Shown: positions 57,701-64,000 of the stretch, piece after piece | How the letters are laid out: each line of letters begins with the position of its first letter | Numbering within the stretch: the first letter of the stretch is position 1 | The notes under the pieces: generated by a model | The model's database searches: none | Seen by the model: only the letters and a program-made list of their open reading frames with translations | What the model was told of the DNA's origin: nothing | Assembly (NCBI GenBank): GCA_037127255.1 | Contig: JBANSL010000013.1 | Coordinates: forward strand, 64,111,688-64,175,687 | From: Persicaria tinctoria | Taxonomy: Eukaryota; Streptophyta; Magnoliopsida; Caryophyllales; Polygonaceae | DNA: 64,000 bases | Direction: 5' to 3' | Position numbers and translations under genes: made by a program

Positions 57701-59633
57701 ACAAAGGCGGACGACACAACTTCCTTAAGAGTTCAGACATGGACCAGGACTAGGGACGACGAGACCAAGGAGAAGATCCTAACCCGAGAGTTACAACGAT
57801 GCCCTTATAATTGTGGCACGTAACTACCCAAGCACACAAAAATCAAGAGATATCATCACATTATTTCACACTAGTATGCACCTATCTCAAGGGATATCGA
57901 TTTATGCATTCATAACATGTTCATATAATCATCTTTATGTGTGCGCAGAACAAGCTAGCAACCTATCATTTCATTCACCAATCATACTTGAGAGACTAGG
58001 AACATGTATGCACAGACTGACATGGGACATATATGGCATAAGTTATGCAAGACCTAGCAAACATCACAGGATATCATATGAATGACTTATCACTCAATTT
58101 AGATACACACATAAGCAAGTCATAATATTGTGAGATTGAGGCAAGCATGCTAACATGCACCCTAAAAATCATGCTGAGGGTATGGGCAGTTCATGCAGGG
58201 TTGGTATAGCAACTATCTCATCACATACATCCATATTCACATAGTAAGACTAAGACGTCACACAATCATATGAGGGCTTATAACTGGGAGGCATATATCC
58301 TACATGATACTAGCAATACTTATTAAACATGTACATAGTCATGAGGTCCAATGAGGTTCATCTGGCATGCTAAGTCATCCAATTCATGTTTTAACATACA
58401 ATGAGAGTTGAGCACACTATCATGAACCTAGTTCATAGGGAGACGGTAATCATGGGGATTCAATATCTACGACACATACATCTACTCATAAGTGCAACCA
58501 TGCAAGGTACCAGGCAATTCATGCTGAATTATACCAATATACAATTTCATGAAATCACAAGGAGACTATCATTATAACTTGACAGAATTATCTAAGGGCA
58601 ATCACCGACTCACCACCCCGTTTTCCCGTGGGACGCTTGTATGACTTGCTGGGTAGGATACAAGGACATTCACGCTGTTTCTGATAGATGAGGGTAGAAC
58701 TCGTGTTTGGACTCTTGTGACAAGAAGACATGATTGGCCATTACGATGATCGAAAGGGATGACTCCATAAGACAACTCACTTCTATCTCGAAACGATTTA
58801 AATCCTCACTCCCACTAACATACTCAGGTAACCCTCACACCTGACACGATTTCCGAAGGTATTTAGTTGACCGACCCAAATTCCCCGTGAAAGACCCCAA
58901 TCACAGGTACGAGACTCGATAGAAGCATCGATGGTGGGATACGAAACAAGACTCTAAACAGGGGAGAGGATGCTTCTCGACCCTTGCTAACATGCCTAGA
59001 TGTTTTGGTTGGGCGGATGACAGAGTCAGAACCATCAGGGGGTTTGAATTATGAAAGGGCTATTTCGACAAAACAGGAATTCCGATTACATAAGAACAAG
59101 TTTTTCTCCCACTATCCTGTTTGCACGGTTATTCAACACATGATTCAAGTCAAGGCATATCGATTAGTTTGCTATCCTACGCACAATAGCACTCAACACG
59201 AAAGCAATCAACAAGATTAATATGATCCTCTTCAAGGAGGATCGCCCTCGGGTCCAATTGCATATATGTACATATATAAACATAAGCATAGAGACGATCT
59301 ATGCCGTCCTTCGAGGGACGACTCACCGGAGGGGCAAAACCTCACGGCCTCCTAACTCAACACTCCAACCTCCGTGGTGTTCCTTGGAGTCTTCTAGGCC
59401 CATCTGTAAATAAAAGCTAGTATTTTGCCTACCGTTCCCCGAATTCTACATCCATAAGGGAAGTCTACCGCTTGGGTCTCTACCCACGAGATTATTTCCC
59501 CTTTATTCATTTTAGGTTTTAAGTCCAATTAAATTCATTTTGCCCTTTATAAAATATTTTCCAAAACCATTTGAAAATGTTGGGCGATTTTCAAAACCTC
59601 TTCAACCTATTGTACTCGGATTGCGAAACCTCA
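54711..59633 (-). other. non-coding interior of Y
   Basis: No frame above about 110 codons and no retroelement protein motif. The stretch 55500-57300 is C-rich on the plus strand and has no clear counterpart in X, while both ends and several inner blocks are colinear with X. Confidence 0.7.
59224..59320 (-). ncRNA. paired leader hairpins of Y
   Basis: GATCCTC-TTCAAG-GAGGATC at 59224-59243 and CGTCC-TTCGAG-GGACG at 59305-59320 (plus-strand letters), both perfect stems. The loops equal those of X but in swapped order, and ACCGGAGGGGCAAAA follows the second hairpin in both elements. Confidence 0.5.
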
Positions 59634-59645
59634 GCTCTGATACCA
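59634..59645 (-). other. primer-binding site of Y
   Basis: TGGTATCAGAGC on the minus strand, four bases from the LTR, the initiator-Met type as in X. Confidence 0.95.
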
Positions 59646-59649
59646 CCTT

Positions 59650-62600
59650 TGTAACGGCCCGGGATTATGATTCCCGAGTTACGTTTCGAGGGATGAAACC
59701 CCTCGTTAGGATCTTGCACTCCGAGTACAGGTTGAAGGTTTGAAACCGAAGGGTTGTAGTTTAAAGCGGGATTTCGCACCCAAATCTGGAAGGTCCGTTG
59801 GAGACCCCGGGGTAAACCCCTGTACCTGTCCTAAGTCTACAACGCGAGAAATCCTTTATCATGCAAGGGCATAAGTTCTGAAAATGATACAACCAGTTCC
59901 ACGGCAGAGCCGGGTCAAAACAGAGTATAAGTAGGGAGAATCCCAAAAGCATGAATCTGGTGAAGTCAAATTTCAACACTCACTCTCCGCCATATGAATA
60001 GACCTCGTCATAACAGCACAAAATCAAGTAGTGTATCGGGTACCTGAAACTATACCACCAAGTCAGGCCAAGAGTCCGCCCGCGGGTCCTCTGACCGCGC
60101 TGAGGACATATAATAAGCCTATACCTAGAATAAAGGATGCCTTCATGCATTACTGGAATATTAACCACACTATCATGTTCCTAATTCATATGTGCATAAT
60201 ATTAAGTAAGGCCTTAACAAAGAATACCAAGTGGTATATCCCTCTTCTACCACCACCCCCCTTACAGATAGGGTGGAGACTGGCCAGTTCGATGTTACAA
60301 TCATATCGAATCTCATCATCATATCATATCTCATCATCATATCATATCTCATCATCATATCATATCTCATGCCCATCTCGTATCTCGTGATATATATAAA
60401 TGACTCGAGGAGGACAACACCCGATGAAGCTGGGCTGCCCTATGACCCTAGCAAGGACTCTAGGACTCACAGATAACGGCCGTTCTGTATTCAAACGCAT
60501 ACAGAATAAGGATGCTCATTCGTAAATGCAATTCCTAAGCATGATACTACATGAGATGCTCTTATGCATATGCAACACCTACATACTATATGACACATCA
60601 GGCAGGAGGTACTGGTTACTGAGTAAGCCCCGGAGGTACTTACCTGGCTAGGAGATCGACAAAAGAAGAATCCAGCACACAGTTGTCACGATCACAAAGT
60701 ATCACCTAAGTACATAATGACAATACACATAAGTCTACATCCAACTATTAAGCACTCAAACACACCTCAATCAATAGAACAAGTAACCTATTATGAAAGT
60801 CATTTCATCGCATCATCCGCTCTCCAAGACCACATCGTTCTCCATAAATCATTCAACCAATTTCCGCAAGTTCATATACATCAATTCAGCATATACCTCA
60901 ACGGTTCATCAAAATCATAAGACATAATTTGTGTGATATAAAATCCTACTAGATCGTCATAATTATCCAACATTTAATCTCATATAATAATTCATCACAA
61001 GTCATGCTATTAGTCATACATATCATACTGTTAGTCAAACGATCATAATATCATGCTAGTTAGTCTTTGAATAAGTCTTATTCCCAAGTTAGTTTCAAAA
61101 CCGTTTCGAATCCCAGTTAGATAGTTAAGTATTCCGACCATTGAAAATACTCGCCAAATTCTCTTTTAAATCTATTTATTAGATTACTTTCCAATCTTAA
61201 AATTCGTTTCCAAATTCTTTACAAATCTTTAAGTCCCAATAATATATTTTAAATCTCAATAGTATTATATGATATTTTAAATACCATTTATTAAACACCT
61301 TTATAAATTATTTTCAAATCCCCTAATATCCCGACCATTTTCATTTAATAAACCAACCCCTTTTTTTTTTATAATTCTCCCAAAATAATATTTTATCTTT
61401 ATTTTAATCACCACTAACTAATTAGATAAGTAAACGGTTAAACCCGAACCGAACCAAACCGAACCCGCAATATAAACTCTCAACCCGGTTTGCTTAAATT
61501 AATAACAAAAGAGGTGGGCTCCGTGCTGACTGGGCATGCCCCACGCTGACTGGGCATGGAGGGAGGGACCCGCCCGCTTCTTCTTCTTCATCAAATTGGA
61601 ACGCAGAGGCAGCTCCCGGCCGTTGCTCCTCGCGACGCCGCTCGACACCGATCGGAGAAGAAGGCTCGCCGGCGGCTGCTCGTTCCAGCACCTCAACGCC
61701 GCTGTCTCCGGTCTCGCTCACTGCCCAGTTGCTCACTCGCCTGAACCTCGCTCCTCGCATACGCAGCTCACGCTCACGACCTCGCCGCTCCCGAGCTCGC
61801 CGGAGCTCTCGAGCACACAACATCGTCCCGCACTCAGCTCACCCTCTCTTCCCGACCAATAACAATATGAAACAAAGGATCGAACGAAACAAATGAAATG
61901 AACGAAGCTCACCGAGGTGTTCGCGACTTCGGAGCTCTCGAATGGAGTCCTGGGCTTTGTCGGTGGCCCGCGATGGCTCGTCGGACCTGCGTCGGACATG
62001 GGTGATTGTGATTGAAGAGCTCGGGGGTGATTCCGATCGAAAACAAGTGAGAACGGCTTACCGGAAGTTTGTTTCGAGAACGAATCGGGCGACAACCTTG
62101 GTTGTGGGAACAGGGGACAAGGGAGGTCATCGGAGCTGCGGTGGCTCGGGTGGCTGCTCCTGGTGGCTCCGAGGGGTACTGCTGCTACCGCTGGTGGCTT
62201 CGAGGTGGAAGGAGGGACGAGGAATCGGTGGCGGCAATGGAGATTATGATCGAAGATGGTGACGCCGATGGTGGTGATGAAGATGGAGATGGAGAGATTG
62301 AAGTTGGTGATGAAGCATCATGGTGATGGGGAGGGAACGGTGAAGCCGAGAGAGGGCGGGAGTGATGGTGAAGCGTGTGAAGGAGGGAGCAGGTGATGAT
62401 GGTGAATGGTGAATGACGGGGTAACCTTCCAAGAGGTATGGTGAGGGAGTTGGTGAGGGTAGAGTGTGAAAATGGGTAAACATTTACCCGGAAATAAATT
62501 CCAAATACGCGAATTTTGAATCCCGAAATTAGTTTCTGAATGTTAGTTTTCCCGACTCTTGCTTCCTCGATCAATTAGATTTTTAAAATAGACAAGGATA

Positions 62601-62767
62601 TCGTCATCTGATAATTATTTTCAATTTTCGAGGTGAAAGGATGGAAATCGTTCGTTAAATTTTATATTACGGTCGGAATCTGCTAAACGAGCTTTTAATT
62701 CGATTTAAATTCATTTTTAATTTCCTTTTTCCGAAAAAAATAGGATTTGAAAATCCGAGCCTTTACA
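59650..62767 (-). repeat. right LTR of Y (5' LTR by transcription)
   Basis: 3118 bp, no difference from the left LTR noticed in the translated frames or by eye. Confidence 0.95.
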
Positions 62768-64000
62768 AAAACCTTATATTACCTAATAAATTCTTATTAG
62801 AATACTCTAAAGGTATGTTTTGAGTAAAACTCATATAAGTCGCTAAGAAAACCTTATATTAAGTAATAAATTCTTGTTATAATACTATAAGAATATGTTT
62901 TGAGTAAAACTCATATAAGTAGCTAATAAAACCCTATATTAAGTAACAAATTCTTATTATAATACTATGAGGTTAAGTTTTGAAGAAAACTCATATAAGT
63001 AACTAATAAAACGTTATATTAACTAATAAATTCTTATTAGAATACTCTAAGAGTATGTTTTGAATAAAACTCATATAAGTAGCTAAAAAACCTTATATTA
63101 AGTAATAAATTCTTATTATAATACTATAAGGGTATGTTTTTGAGGAAAACTCATATAAGTGTCTAATAAATGTTTAATAAAACATTATATTAAGTAATAA
63201 ATTCTTATAATAATACTATAAGAGTATGTGTTGAGTAAAACTTGTATAAAAAGCTAATAAAACCCTATATTAAGTAACAAATTCTTATTATATTACTATA
63301 TGGTTAAGTTTTTAAGAAAACTCATATAAGTAACTAATAAAACCTTATATTAACTAATAAATTCTTATTAGAATGCTCTAAGAGTATGTTTTGAGTAAAA
63401 CTCATATAAGTAGCTAATAAAATCTTATATTAAGTAATAAATTCTTATTATAATACTATAAGAGTATGTTTTGAGTAAAAATCATATAAGTAGCTAATAA
63501 AACCTTATATTAAGTAACAAATTATTATTATAATAATATAAGGGTATGTTTTGAAGAAAACTCATATAAGTAACTAATAAAACCTTATATTACCTAATAA
63601 ATTCTTATTAGAATACTCAAAAAGTATATTTTGAGCAAAACTCATATAAGTAGCTAATAAAACCTTATATTTAGTAACAAATTCTTATTATAATACTATT
63701 AGGGTATGTTTTGAAGAAAACTCATATAAGTAACTAATAAAACCTTATATTACCTAATAAATTCTTATTAGAATACTCTAAAAGTATGGTTTGAGTAAAA
63801 CTCATATAAGTAGCTAATAAAACCTTATATTAAGTAATAAATTCTTATTATAATACTATAAGAGTATGTTTTGAGTAAAAATCATATAAGTATCTAATAA
63901 TACCTTATATTAAGTAACAAATTCTTATTATAATACTATAAGGGTATGTTTTGAAGAAAACTCATATAAGTAACTAATAAAACCTTATATTACCTAATAA
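62768..64000. repeat. satellite array segment 3, runs off the window
   Basis: About 15 more 80-bp monomers in the same trimer order. One ~91-bp variant near 63150-63180 carries the extra TGTTTAATAAA. Confidence 0.95.

Larger units (their letters stand above)
51556..62767 (-). mobile_element. LARD-like LTR retrotransposon Y (11.2 kb, non-coding)
   Basis: Two 3118-bp LTRs that look identical, an AAAAC duplication, an initiator-Met primer site and a 4976-bp interior with no recognisable protein. Same family as X by shared LTR ends (TGTAACGGCCCGG and GAAAATCCGAGCCTTTACA), leader, polypurine region and interior blocks, but clearly diverged from it, so X and Y are separate sublineages rather than recent copies of one another. 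Same orientation as X. Confidence 0.9.

Noticed and set aside
34685..64000. tRNA, rRNA or organelle DNA insertions
   Set aside because: No cloverleaf-like, ribosomal or plastid/mitochondrial sequence was recognised anywhere in the window.

Overview
The window looks like nuclear heterochromatin of a flowering plant, very probably a eudicot, though the species cannot be named from sequence. I see no intact ordinary host gene. Almost everything is transposable element, satellite DNA or their decay products, nested several layers deep. Plant-specific evidence includes Tat-lineage Ty3/gypsy elements with two RNase H domains, CACTA, hAT and Stowaway elements, plant L1 and RTE LINEs, B3 DNA-binding domains and an initiator-Met-tRNA type primer site.

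Region 1 (1-23632) is a nest. An old Tat-like gypsy element (A) gives an integrase end, a ~76-bp tandem repeat, an LTR, a primer-binding site and a gag that can be followed in four pieces to about 23632. A 19.3-kb CACTA element (2115-21404, 3-bp TAA duplication) split that gag. The CACTA was in turn split by a 14.7-kb Tat-lineage gypsy element B (5169-19873, duplication GGTAA). A 969-bp hAT element (21717-22685) and a small MITE also sit in gag A.

Element B is the most unusual object. Downstream of gag-pol and an 11-copy 71-bp tandem repeat it carries four separate small genes, each with a single plant B3 DNA-binding domain (three on +, one on -). Two of them share the same 24-codon first exon and 80-81-bp intron. 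After them comes a spliced antisense gene of the putative gypsy-type transposon (Transposase_28-like) kind with a coiled coil. Several of these units have their own TATA-like boxes and AATAAA signals, so B looks like a retroelement with its own cargo of DNA-binding proteins.

Region 2 (23633-34680) holds a decayed multi-exon En/Spm-associated (Transposase_24-like) gene, a minus-strand L1 LINE and a plus-strand RTE LINE (both internally deleted). The LINEs are bracketed by one 21-bp direct repeat. Subterminal repeats follow, and then the left end of another CACTA-type element.

Region 3 (34685-64000) is an AT-rich satellite with 80-bp monomers organised as 240-bp trimers, and a 91-bp variant at its edge. 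Two young minus-strand LTR elements, X (38420-49594) and Y (51556-62767), interrupt it. Both have ~3-kb LTRs, perfect 5-bp duplications, an initiator-Met primer site and about 5 kb of internal DNA with no recognisable protein, so they match the LARD (large retrotransposon derivative) pattern. X and Y share leader hairpins whose stems changed while the loops stayed, and they inserted 8 bp apart in the monomer register. A Stowaway MITE has been amplified together with the satellite.
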